A stretch of 64,000 nt of DNA, taken from assembly GCF_000005505.3 (NCBI RefSeq), contig NC_016133.3, positions 27,072,508 through 27,136,507 on the forward strand. Direction: 5' to 3'. This DNA comes from Brachypodium distachyon. Lineage: Eukaryota > Streptophyta > Magnoliopsida > Poales > Poaceae. Shown here piece by piece: positions 54,160 through 64,000 of the stretch (positions are counted from its first letter, which is position 1; the number at the start of each line of letters is the position of its first letter). The translations under genes and the position numbers were made by a program. The notes under the pieces are model-generated. The model searched no databases. It saw only the letters and a program-made list of their open reading frames with translations, and was not told where the DNA came from.

Positions 54160-56693
54160 ATGGAGGACAACGGGAGGACCCAACACGGGTTCCCGCGTGG
54201 CTACCGCTTCGTCCCCGAGGAGCCGGAGATCATCCGCCTCCTCGACGACAAGCTCGCCGGCCGCCCTCTTCCCTACCCTCTCCACAACATCTTCCACGAC
54301 ATCAGGATCCGCGACTTCCACCCCGCCGAGCTCTACGGTATGTATATATATACGCTCTCAAATCTTATACAGCTTGCTCTTCTTACCAAAGATGGGTGAT
54401 AAGCACTTTAATTAATCCTTGGTACTACGCATGTGCATCCGACGAATTGAATCGAATCGAACAAACCGCCATATGTGCAATCATGTGTGCATCGGTGGAG
54501 CAGAGGCTTACAAGGAGCACGAGGAGGACGGGTTCATCTACTTCTTCAGCATTCGCGAGTTCCCGACGGCTAGGGGCAACAAGCAGCGGCCGGCGCGCGG
54601 CGCCAAGCACGGCGCGTGGAAGGCCTCGGGGGGCGGCAAGGCCGTCAGCACCACCACGACGAGAGGCAGCGTCGACGTCGGCCAGAAGCTCACCTTGGTG
54701 TTCTACGACAAGGTCACGACGACCGCCGACGACAAGAGCCCCAAGAACACCGGGAAGACCGACTGGGGCATGCACGAGTTCACCAGGGTTATAGGACCCG
54801 GCAACAAGGTACTATACACGTAGTAACCGATTGCTTTTATCGGTTTTGCTATATTTAAGTCGCCTGATTTTTAGTTAGATATAAGTTGACTGGTCAACCG
54901 TTGGATCTAGTTTGTGCTTTAAGATTCGTAATAAATGATGAAAAAAGAGTAGTGGATATGGCATATAGATATTAATCTGGCGATTCTAACACGCCAACTA
55001 AGATTTAAATATTTTTCTTAAAAATTAGGCGAGAGATATAGCCATACCCTCGACCCCTAGATCGTGTCCGTGGTCGAATGCAGTGCTCCAACTTTCAAAT
55101 CAAATTAATACCCTCTCTATTCCTAAATATCCTACTTTTGTCATAACTCAGATTTCTTCAGCTTTGATCAATAGAAAAATCTACCAACATTTACGACCTT
55201 GAATTAGTTTTATTAAATCCGTCATGATATATTAGTTTTTATTTTGCGGAGATCATGATATTTTAGAGGGTGATACATTTTTCTATAAATTTGGTCAAAC
55301 TTAAAGATGTTAGAATTAATTAAGACAAAGATCTTATATTTAGGAACAGAGGTAGTACTACTTACTATCCAATCAAGCGATGAATCTCTGACGGTACAAA
55401 TGCTTAAATAAATTATCGCTACTTTACTTTGGTATCAGCCTATATAAGGACCGTTAAAAGTGCAAATTTAGTATCGTTTCTGTAAAAGTTTGGAGGTTCT
55501 AAGGGCACATCTGTATCACGAGAAGAAACGTCGGAGAAAGATTTTTCCAGAAAGACACAATATTAGTTGCCCAGGCCCCAGGGGTTCAAATCTGGTTTTT
55601 GGTAAATTCATCTCAATGGCCTAAAATTTGCTGTTGGTTTATCGTTCACTCTGACCGGCCAAGATTCAGACTTTCAAATCTGGAAATAATATGAAGTACT
55701 ACTCCTGAATTTTTTTTTTCAGAATATCATAATTCTGTTGGATAATGTTGTATGTTAATGGATACTGGTGCTCAAAACTGCGTTAGTAATTTTCAGAGTG
55801 AAAACTATGGTGGTCACTTATATATACGGCTGTAATTTGATTCTGGCGTTGTGTTTTTGCAGGTCGCGGACCTGGCCCTGTACAGGCTCTACAAGATGAG
55901 TAGAGGTAAAAAGAATAAGATGAAAGCGGAGCTGCGTGCGGCCACCTCCTCCCGCGAGGCCAAGTCCCCAAATCGTCTGACGGCATCGTCGTCGTCGTGT
56001 TATCCAGCCGGAGAAACGTCGCAGTTCATGGCGAAGCAGCTTCTGGACGGCGTAGCCTCGAGCTCCCGGGCACATGACTGTGCCGATGAATACTCGTTTG
56101 GTGTGGCGACGTCCTCGGCGCCGGGGCCAAGCAGCAGCGTTGTGAGCATGGACGGCGCCGGGCAGCACACCTCGCTGCTGCCCATGACAACAGCACAAGA
56201 GAACTACCAGATGATGACGCCGCAGCAGCAGGCCGCCCACCACTTCGGGGCAACATCGTCGCAGCAGCACTTGGGCTGCCCGGGAGCTGTCGTCGTCGGA
56301 TGGAGTGAGCAGCAGCTTGTGAACATGGCCCCGCCGCCGCCAGCGCCGGCTTTGGATGACGAGTTCGACGCGTTCTGCGCGGGGAAGCAGCTCTCGCCAA
56401 ACTGGTGGTTCCCCGTGCTCTCCGACCTCTCGGCCATCCTCAAAGACCCTCCCATGCTTAAGGAAGACGAAGACTCCTCCGAGTACTATAAGCTCAACTT
56501 CGACTGTGATCCCACGGGCCCAATGGACGACGAGGCGCTGCTGTCCACGATTGGCGACGAGATGGTACTGCCTTCGTTGACGATAGAGGACGCGGATGCC
56601 AGCAATCAGGTTCGGAGTTGCAGCGACCAACCACAGCCATTGGATTCCACCAATATTGCTTCAGAGCAGCAGCAACACGCGAGATCCAGCTAA
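54160..56693 (+). CDS. Divergent NAC-domain transcription factor
   Basis: Exons are 54160-54337, 54504-54808 and 55863-56693, with borders G|GTATGT, CAG|AG, AAG|GTAC and GCAG|GTC, giving 437 aa. The N-terminal 175 residues follow the NAC subdomains. These are GYRFVPEEPEIIRLLDDKL (A), FHPAELYEAYKEHEEDGFIY (B-C), GAWKASGGGKAV (D) and DWGMHEFTRV followed by DLALYRLYKM (E). The first exon/intron pattern is that of NAC genes. The A block lacks the canonical LPPGFRFHPTDEEL wording, so this is an atypical grass member. The C-terminal 260 residues are Ser/Gln-rich and then acidic (DDEFDAF, EDEDSSEYYKLNFDCD), which fits a transactivation region. No membrane segment is seen, so a nuclear protein is expected. 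Target genes cannot be told from sequence. Confidence 0.85.
55108..55357. mobile_element. Stowaway-type MITE in the second NAC intron
   Basis: The ends read ATACCCTCTCTATTCCTAAA and, inverted, TACTACCTCTGTTCCTAAAT next to TA. This fits the Tc1/Mariner MITE pattern. The 250-bp AT-rich interior is non-coding. Confidence 0.65.
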
Positions 56694-56868
56694 TTAACTC
56701 GCAGTTTTGATGCTTCGTCCATTCGTTCAGATTAATTTGAATTATTGTTATACTCGTATGTGCTTTAACTTTGCAATAAATAATGTCAACTTGCAAGACT
56801 TTTTGCAAGAATGTGGCTATTCTTGTTTGGATCAAGAAAACAAAGTGGTGAGGATTGAGAAATGAATA

Positions 56869-56980
56869 ATAGTCCCTCTGTTTCATAATTTTTGTCTCAA
56901 ATTTGTCCAAAATTGGATGTACCTATTCATAAAAAGCATCTAGCTACATGTACGACAAGAATTATGGAACGGAAGTAGTA
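56869..56980. mobile_element. Stowaway MITE downstream of the NAC gene
   Basis: The inverted ends AGTCCCTCTGTTTCATAATT and, from the right, TACTACTTCCGTTCCATAAT enclose about 110 bp. They are flanked by TA. It lies 175 bp after the NAC stop codon, possibly in its 3' UTR. Confidence 0.75.
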
Positions 56981-57450
56981 TGCTTTTCGGAGTTGCAATC
57001 CAACCTGCCTAATTTGTTTATCCATGGCAACGTGTTTGTGAAGTCGTTTTATTTGTAGCAACGTGTTCGTGCAATTTAATTTGTTTTATATTTGTAGCAA
57101 CGGGTGGGGGAGAATTTAACTAGTCCAGCAATGCAACGTATATAAACTGACTTAGCTATAACCGGTGGTAAGTCAGCTCAATATGCAAAAAAAAAAAATG
57201 ATTCAACACAATTTATCAAATTAGTAAGATAGCCTTCTTTAGAAAAATTACCTATAGGCACTAAGTGACACAGAGATTATTAGGCACGTCAGAACCTCAC
57301 GTTAGGGTAATATTGATAGCTGAATAACTTAGTGGAGAGGTCACCTCATGATAATTTTCGAGAGGTTCATACATGATAAGGGATAGCTTATGTTTCTCTG
57401 AAACTGTATGTATGTCAACATCCCTGTAGATGAACTGAACATATCTGTTA
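56981..57450. other. Convergent intergenic region
   Basis: AT-rich sequence between the NAC 3' end and the stop codon of the chaperone gene. It would contain the 3' UTR of the latter. No other feature is seen. Confidence 0.5.
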
Positions 57451-59551
57451 TCACCATAGGCGGTTCTCAATGATGGCAGAAATTACATCTTTCAGTGCTC
57501 CCTGCAAAATTGCCAAGATTGCCTCAGACATTCATTTACAACATTATAAGTTATTTCGGTTTCTACAAAAAAATGGCATTCCACACTGATATGCATAGGA
57601 GCAAATGATTACGGAATTCAGGGGTTTAGAATTGCAAAGATCAATTGTGGTCAACATATGAGGCAACAAAGACAGCCGTACTATGGAAATTCTTTCAACT
57701 CTTACCTGGGAATGATCCTTCAAACCAAGAGAGATCACCAAAGGTCGAGCTGAGCCACTACTACTGCAAAAGAAAGTAGTACGAACAATGTAAGTACAAA
57801 TCGTAGAACAAAGTTATCCAACCAACTTGGATACATAACAGGCATGCCTACTTAATATCCCTTCATGTATGAATATGTAACAAATGGCATGTGGTATATC
57901 AGCTGAGTGAGTGGTTTACAACTTATATATATTAGCTACTAACTTCAGCATACAAAGTGGCAAGAAAATGCTGGGAGAAGAATTAAATGTTGAACATAGT
58001 GAAAAAGGCCATTGCTGGAGAACATCTGCATGGAAATTCAAGAAAAGTATAAAGAAAGAAGAGAAGCTTATTGCTGCTGAGTGTTTTTAAATTGTTACTA
58101 ATACGTCTGCAGTCTTAACCAAATGAACAAACAGCACAATCTAAAGGTGGGTCACAGGTCAAGGCATAGTCCCCACAAGCACCTCCTCATCCAAAATTAC
58201 ATGCAGTTCAATTACCAGTGACTGGACAGGAAAACAGATAATAACATGAAAATTATTCAAAGACGTGGGAAATAGCAGATGGCATGATTCGATGGTGAAA
58301 AAGAAAACCTTATATGTTCAATAAGTTGCCGCGCACAAGCTAGTAGGAATGCCTGCAATCATAACATTTTGTGCAGTCATTAGATATGTCCACAAGCAGC
58401 CTTTATAAGAAGGGTTAGTGATATTACCTCGTCTCTCTTTCCAAAAAGAACAGATACATTGTAAGTTGGATCAGAGAAAACACTTTCATCTTTCCTATTG
58501 AGGGGGGAGAAGGCTTAGTAAGAATGCAACACCAAAGTTTCAAGAAAAAAAATACAAGGGCAGTGACTTTCTTGAGCTATAAAAAAAACCATTACACTCT
58601 TACATGCAGGAACCAATCCTCTATCATGTTGAGGAAATAATGAAAGCATTGTCTCCCGCAAACATACAGACATGTGAAAAATTTGAACTTCATGACATGT
58701 ATTTGTAGACTATAAATCATTGCCCACCAGCTTTGAAGCGTTTTATTTTGCTTAGTAGATGATTAAGGACATGAACAAATATTAGTGTCCCAGTGCACTC
58801 CAAGAGATCAGTTAGACTTAGATTTTCGAATATCAACAAGTTGAAAACAAGACCACATGGAGGGAACCACATGTACAGAACTGATAATGCAAACATAAAT
58901 CAAACTTGGACAAACTTTACATGCTAAGCAGAAGGTATCTGCATGATAAAAGATAACTTACTTAGCAGCTAATATGGTTCCCATGCATCCAATCTGTGAC
59001 ACGATCACCTGCAAATATGGAGACAGATGAGGATCTCTCACATTTGAAAATTAGCATCCAATCTAATAGAGGAATACCACCGAAGAGTAGCAACTCACCA
59101 GAAAGATATCTTCATATTTGCTGATAACAATTTCAGTCTTGTTTCCCTGGACAGTCCAAATGGAATAAAGTTATATTCACATTCAGATAACACTCCACTA
59201 TGCTATTCCCTGAACATAAGTATTGAACTTGTGTTATCGGTACATTTCTAAATTAAGCGAGCCCAGAATTGTGTTGCACACAGGTTGAGATTGCTATGAA
59301 ATCCGGTCAATGTTGTTGAGTTTGAAAATATAGGTATGTATCAAGGCAGTGATTCCCAAGGATTGTATACCCTTATGAGTACGTAGTTGACAAAGCTTCC
59401 ATGTTCTCTAGCAGGAAAGATTTTCACAACAAACGATACCGATTGGCCTTGTTACGGAGTGAGTAAAAAATTTACCAACCTTGATATCCAAGGAGAGGGA
59501 CTTGTGCGGCACAGGGAAGTGACCACCTGTCTGCGCAGCACCCATCCGCAT
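57451..59551 (-). CDS. PSMG3: Proteasome assembly chaperone 3-like protein
   Basis: Seven short exons on the minus strand: 59480-59551, 59099-59146, 58962-59008, 58428-58494, 58309-58352, 57706-57763 and 57451-57501. All have GT/AG borders and matching phases, giving 128 aa. Recognisable pieces are GNKTEIVISKYEDIFL, VIVSQIGCMGTILAA, DESVFSDPTYNVSVLFGKRD, AFLLACARQLIEHI, SARPLVISLGLKDHSQ and the C-terminus IIENRLW. The order and length match plant and animal PSMG3/PAC3. The human protein has the comparable blocks VVVTQFGKMGTLV and VLLAVAVKDKS. PAC3 works with PAC4 as a chaperone for the proteasome alpha-ring in the cytosol or nucleus. A second in-frame ATG two codons after the first could also be used. 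No break is seen. Introns have no clear transposons. Confidence 0.9.
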
Positions 59552-59920
59552 CACGGGCGGAAGACCCGGTAGGGCAAGGTAGGGCGGCCGCCCTACCTTG
59601 ATTTTTGCCTCAGTTACGGATTGGGGAAGATTATGAAACGGGGAGCTAAAGGGCAGAATCCGTTCGTGGGGTGATGGGAGGAGAAACGGTCGGGAGCGAG
59701 AGAATCGAAGGGGAGATCAACCTGCGGTGGAGGCGCTCGCGCGAGGAGGAAGACGATGGGCGCTCGGCAGCGGGATGGGTGGCGGCGCTCGGCCGAGGAG
59801 GAAGAGGATCCAGGAGCGAGGGGGTCAGGGGGTATAGTTAGGTTCAGCACCCGTCCCCGTTGATCCAAATCCAAATAATCCCTCCGTCCGGACGAATGAT
59901 GAAGGATGTCCTTTTTGACT
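59552..59920 (-). promoter_or_regulatory. 5' leader and promoter region of the chaperone gene
   Basis: The GC-rich sequence upstream of the start codon has minus-strand open frames without domains. A 26-bp palindrome lies at 59575-59600. The right part (59878-59912) carries a single Stowaway-like end (CCCTCCGTCCGGACGAATGA) without its partner. No TATA box is evident. Confidence 0.5.
59575..59600. repeat. Perfect 26-bp palindrome
   Basis: The arms CAAGGTAGGGCGG and their exact reverse complement meet at a GCGGCCGC centre. It lies 24 bp upstream of the chaperone start codon, inside the presumed 5' leader. It could form a stable hairpin in the mRNA. Confidence 0.85.
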
Positions 59921-60939
59921 AATTTTTTTTTGGCAACATAAATTTTTATTTAAACTTTAAAGACATGTCGCTAACAATAATGTGCAAGATTGCACATCTA
60001 GAGAGCTGAGAGCAGCTTTTACAAGACAAAATGTAGTATTATGCCTTATAAGCAATTGCTCACATCCAAAAAATTGTAAGCACTTTGAGCCTGCTTATGA
60101 GTAACCTTGTTGTTGTCTCTACTTATCTTGAAAATTCTTGCATCAATATCATGCATATAGGATATGAAGTGATGAAGATTTGGTCTTATCGTCCAATGTC
60201 CTGGATGCTTGGAAGGATCTCTTCTTGCAGCCTCCGCCAATACTTGACTATCTGTAACAAAATTTGGATGTTCCACCTTCAAAACATGGCATATTTGAGC
60301 TGCTAGCTCAAGAGCTTGAGCTTCAGCTTGTAAAGCAGAATTAGCATGGAGGTGGCTTCAATAGAAAATGGCACGAGTGCTTCCTTCACCAATCCAGTGC
60401 ATGAAAATACCAAGTCCTGCTTTACTTGGAGAACCTGCATCAACATTCAAATTTGCAAAAGTATTCTTCCAGGCAGCATCCATGTAGATGTTAGGGCCTG
60501 TAGCAATTCTTTTTCTGTCAATTGGATATGAAATGATGAAGTTGCTTTGTCTTGGTTCCATGTTATGTTTCAACTCTGCATGTCGATTTTCTTTTCTTTC
60601 ATGAAACTCTTGACCTGCAGAAGTTAAAGCTTTTGCTACAAAGAAAACCTGCATAGGCGAGCAATTTTTCTTGTTGAACAGGAGATCATTTCTTGCTTTC
60701 CAAATATACCAAAGAATATTAAATATTAGAGCAATGCAATGTTTTGATTTGTAAGTCGCCATGATGATGTGCAGTGCATCTTCTATTTCGTGCGATCCTT
60801 GGGCAATTAGGCCTTCAACTCTCAATCCCAACGGAGACGCAAACCAAACTGCATGCACAAAATGACACGAGAAGAACAAATGGAAGTCATTTTCGACGTC
60901 TCCACATCTGCAGCATCTGTGATCTATGTGTACTGATCT
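59921..60939 (-). mobile_element. LINE 3' end with reverse-transcriptase zinc-binding and RNase H parts
   Basis: On the minus strand the frame reads CRCGDVENDFHLFFSCHFVH (the zinc-binding domain that follows plant LINE RT), then WKARNDLLFNKK. An RNase H-like part follows (IYMDAAWKN, SKAGLGIFM, then VTDSQVLAEAA). A TGA near 60358 separates the last two. The lower end is a T-run on the plus strand (59923-59931), that is, the A-tail. The upper end is interrupted by the LTR of element F. The rest of the LINE would lie beyond the window. Confidence 0.75.
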
Positions 60940-61363
60940 TGTCGGGGGGATGACCCCGGGTAGGGTTATGACGACACGCTCTAGCCGAGACGATGAAGGC
61001 GAAGCCGGCATAGCCGTGTATGCTGGCATCGTAAAGCCAAACTAACACTAAGCCGGCATACCGGGTGTATGCTGGCATGACTATCTTATCTTATGAGTTT
61101 GCAGGATAAGGACGAGCCCCTTGATCTCAGCCAGCCCACAACGGTCTTATCCTGACCACGCGGTGCAAAGTAAAGCATCGCTATCATTCCTACGGGAAAA
61201 ACAGTCGCCGCTTACGTAGTGGTGCCAGGCGACTGCGTAAATCGGCGTGTGCTTGTGTGTTTGTGCGTGTTTCCCTTCACGTCCTCCCTCCTCCGGATCC
61301 TCCTTCGTCCATCGGCCCCAAGTTAAGCCATCCTATGGCATCTGCCGGTTCACCATCACGACA
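60940..61363 (+). repeat. 5' LTR of element F (424 bp)
   Basis: It starts TGTCGGGGGGATGACCCCGG and ends ATCACGACA, so it has TGTCG/CGACA inverted ends. Inside, a sequence containing AAGCCGGCATA and GTGTATGCTGGCAT occurs twice (about 60995 and 61050). Confidence 0.75.
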
Positions 61364-61365
61364 GT

Positions 61366-61383
61366 TGCCGCCCACCGTGGGGC
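61366..61383 (+). promoter_or_regulatory. Primer-binding-like site of element F
   Basis: TGCCGCCCACCGTGGGGC begins two bases after the LTR end and differs by one base from TGGCGCCCACCGTGGGGC, a lysine-tRNA-type primer site that I associate with grass Gypsy elements. The tRNA assignment is tentative. Confidence 0.5.
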
Positions 61384-64000
61384 CAGCAGCGGCGCTAGCT
61401 GGAGTCTTCATCCGAACGGGAAGCTTTCTCGCCACCGGAGAGTGCGTGGTCTCCGGTTTGGTCCAGAGATTCGGCTCTCTAGGCTTCATCGACAACAACG
61501 CGGGCTGCTTCAACGACGCATCGTTTCCCTGCGCGGGCCGCTTCATCAACTTCGGCATGCATGAGGTTTATGTTGCTACTGACAGCCCCTGCAGGTACCC
61601 AGAGCAGGTGGTGGTGGCCAAAGACCCCCCCGCCGTCTGCACGGTTCGCGGCCGACATGTCGACTGCCCCGCTGATGGTGTGGAGGTCATGGTGATGGCT
61701 CATGGTGCCGATGCTGGAAGGGACGCTGCGGGAAGTGGCGCGGTCCCAACCAAATCCGACAGAACGGCGAAGCTCCACTTGGAGAAGTCAGAAAACATCG
61801 CTGCTCAAGCCGGCACGTCGGCCCTGCCACCGAAGCCGACTCAGCTTCAGGCCTCCATCAAACGGCTGACCGCGCTGGTAGCGTCGAACGCTAACCCGGC
61901 CCAGCTGCAGGCGGAGTTGGAGTTGGAGAGACAGAAACTGCTGAAGGAAGCAGTCGACGCCACTCATGCTCGACAACAGCTTGATATTTCACTCCGTGAG
62001 TATAACAAAGCCCATGGTCTTAGTTCTACTGCGTTTACTAACCCTAGCCGAGTTGGGGAGGTGCATAACCGTGGCAAGAATTTGAATGCCGAGATGACTA
62101 GAGATGGCAGGGGTGTGCCAGCAGTGTCGGCAAGTTTCGCCTCGGCGCTGAAGCCGAAATACAATACCCCTGTCAAGAATCTCAGAGCTGCTGAAGCTGC
62201 GGCTGAAGAGTTGCCGAATCTTACAGGAGAGGCACTCCGGCAGCAGCAGCTGCGCGTGAAAGAGTTGCTCCGCACAGCTAATGAGCAGAATGAGGCATAC
62301 ATGAGAATGCACGGCAAGCCCGGAGCATCTCAAGTTATTCACTCGGCAGCAGATGCTGGCGGCCGAGTTGACAGACAAGCGTCTTCGCTTGGTGGCAAGC
62401 GAGACAAAAGTGTCAACTCTGGCCGAGATAAGCAACTAGAGTGTTATGACCCGGCCCTGGCCAAGAAACAAATGGTCAGAAGAGTTGATGACAGCTAGAG
62501 TGGCCTGCGTCCCGGCAATAATTGCCGAGACCAGCAAGAACGTTACTCGTTTGATCATGAACACCGACCTCGGGGTCCGGCACCCAATACTGCTGCAGGT
62601 CAGCAGGGTGTCGGACGCAACCCCTTGTATCGAGGTGAAGATTGCCGGTATGACCGTTACGATGATGGATACTCTACCATGGGTGACGAGGGTTATATCA
62701 GGTGAGAGCGTGATAATCTCGGCCCACTCGGAGCCCGAGTTGGGAACAGGGAAGTGTCGCCCCTGGATGCCAGACATCAGCTTGACATAATTCATCTGTC
62801 TGAGCTTTTGGAGGAGCAAGGCCCTCCGGGACCGCATCGTTTTGCACATCGGATCATGAGGGAGAAACCTGCCCCGAGTTTCCAGCTGCCCAGGGGTACG
62901 AGAACGTATGACGACAGTACTAAGCCGGAAGATTGGCTGGAAGACTATGTCAATGCAGTGAGCGTGGCAGGCGGCAACCGCAGATGGGCGGTACATTATG
63001 TACCCCAGATGCTGGTAGGGCCGGCAAGGATATGGCTGAACAATTTGCTGGAAGGCAGCATCAATTGCTGGATAGACTTTGAAGAAGTTTTTGTCAGCAA
63101 TTTCACTAGCACTTACAAGAGGCCAAATCGCCCTCAGCAGTTGTCCATGTGCAAGCAAAGAGACAACGAGACTGACCGTGATTATTTGACAAGATGGAAC
63201 AATCTCCGCAATTCCTGTGAAGAGATAGTGGAATTGCAAGCCATAGCATGGTTTGCCCAAGGATGCCGGCACGGCAGCATGTTGTGGCAAAAGCTGCAGA
63301 GAGAGATGCCAGCTACTCTATCTGAGATGATCAGGATCGCCGAAATGTATGCGCTTGGCGATCCGAGCCGTCGCTGATGCCGGCAGAACCACAAAGGGAG
63401 TAGCTGACATACAATCCTGCTGGGGCATTCCGGAGGAATGATCATCAAGATCATCGCAACAAGAGAAGGGATGATAGGCCGGATTATCAATATGGGCCAG
63501 CCCATGTCTCTGCTATTCAGGATCAACCTGATGCCGGCTCCAGCCAGCGTCAGAAAACAGGGAATCAGCAGTGGGTCAAGAAGGGAGAACAAAAGAAGTC
63601 CTGGCAAGATAAGCCGAAGTATACGTTCGAAGTGATGCTGGATCAGCCTTGTCGTTTTCACACGACTAACCCCAACAAGCCGGCGAATCACACAACGCGG
63701 CAGTGCAGCTGGATGTAGTGGGCCGAGAAGGGTGAGGCAAGTCGGTTACCCCCTCCTCCACCGCTCACAGGTGCTAACGCACAGATCCAGGGACCCCCTC
63801 AGGCAAACAATGCTGTCAACCAGGTGGAAGACCAAGATATCCCGGGATATGCCGGAAGAAATGAGTACAAGGAGCATCACCAAAGCTACATGATCTTCAT
63901 CACTGAGCCGACTGACAAGCAAAGTCATCACAGGCAAGAGATGGAGGTCAATGCTGTAATGCCGGCTGTTCCGAAGTTCATGTACTGGTCGGAGCAGGAG
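61384..64000 (+). pseudogene. Element F gag region, with stops
   Basis: One frame runs from the leader to 63377. An Ala/Gln-rich coiled-coil part (LQAELELERQKLLKEAVDAT) precedes a TAG at 62496-62498 and a TGA near 62706. Both are in phase with the following gag block (PEDWLEDYVNAVSVAG to MIRIAEMYALGDPSRR). The later part is in another phase and has a CCHC-like segment (CRFHTTNPNKPANHTTRQCS) near 63650 and a TAG soon after. The product would be the capsid protein. Confidence 0.65.

Larger units (their letters stand above)
60940..64000 (+). mobile_element. Element F: Ty3/Gypsy, Tat-like, 5' part only
   Basis: A 424-bp LTR is followed by a primer-binding-like site and a long gag region, and the window ends inside the element. 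It entered the LINE on its left. Gag features resemble those of elements A and B (WLEDYVNAVSVAGGNRRWAV, WIDFEEVFVSNFTSTYKRP), but the sequence is only distantly related. The end of the window shows TEPTDKQSHHRQEMEVNAVM, a motif ahead of the protease in this group. Confidence 0.75.

Noticed and set aside
59614..59874. Minus-strand 86-codon frame upstream of the chaperone gene
   Set aside because: It is in the leader/promoter region with low-complexity Pro/Ser content and cannot be joined in phase to the first exon without an unsupported splice.

Overview
The window is nuclear DNA of a grass, most likely a cool-season (pooid) cereal relative. Coding exons are very GC-rich with grass-type third positions. 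Stowaway MITEs carry the usual CTCCCTCCGT-type ends, tRNA-derived SINEs are present, and nested LTR retrotransposons of Ty3/Gypsy Tat, Ty3/Gypsy chromovirus and Ty1/Copia Maximus/SIRE type fill more than half of the sequence. No bacterial, organellar or viral replicon features are visible. The species cannot be named from the sequence alone.

Four host genes are supported. (1) A two-exon glycerol-3-phosphate acyltransferase of the cutin/suberin type (5599-9009, +, 513 aa) with both the HAD-phosphatase and the acyltransferase motifs. (2) A seven-exon prolyl 4-hydroxylase with a C-terminal ShK-type toxin-like cysteine domain (9731-14412, -, 298 aa), convergent with gene 1. (3) A divergent three-exon NAC-domain transcription factor (54160-56693, +, 437 aa). 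(4) A seven-exon gene for a small proteasome assembly chaperone 3-like protein (57451-59551, -, 128 aa), whose exons are all under 75 bp; it is convergent with the NAC gene.

Between the P4H and NAC genes lies about 37.5 kb of nested, rearranged retrotransposons. From left to right: element A, a Tat-lineage Gypsy on + (about 15050-21211); element C, a chromodomain Gypsy on - (21212-27486); element D, a related chromovirus on - (27487-36303), interrupted by a 3.06-kb solo LTR of the C family with a perfect 5-bp target duplication (27768-30828); and a Maximus-like Copia on + (36304-52584), which is broken by element B, a second Tat element on - (37241-47628). Three junctions (near 21212, 27486 and 37240) are deletion joints rather than insertions. 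Element B carries an antisense extra ORF and a tandem-repeat-rich 3' region. A and B are paralogues and share one in-frame TAG between protease and reverse transcriptase, while their other stops differ.

The right end (59921-64000) is a LINE 3' end on - that was invaded by a third Tat-like Gypsy (element F, +), of which the 5' LTR and gag region are seen before the window ends. The left end (1-5500) is non-coding and holds a Stowaway palindrome, a tRNA-derived SINE with a 10-bp target duplication and a retroposed LINE-like copy of about 1 kb with a 12-bp duplication.

The host genes are not an operon-like set and act in unrelated processes: lipid polymer synthesis, hydroxyproline-rich glycoprotein maturation, transcription and proteasome assembly. 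No clearly new biological system stands out. The most unusual signals are the shared protease/RT stop codon, the antisense ORF plus repeat array of element B, and the acidic coiled-coil pre-gag ORF of element D.
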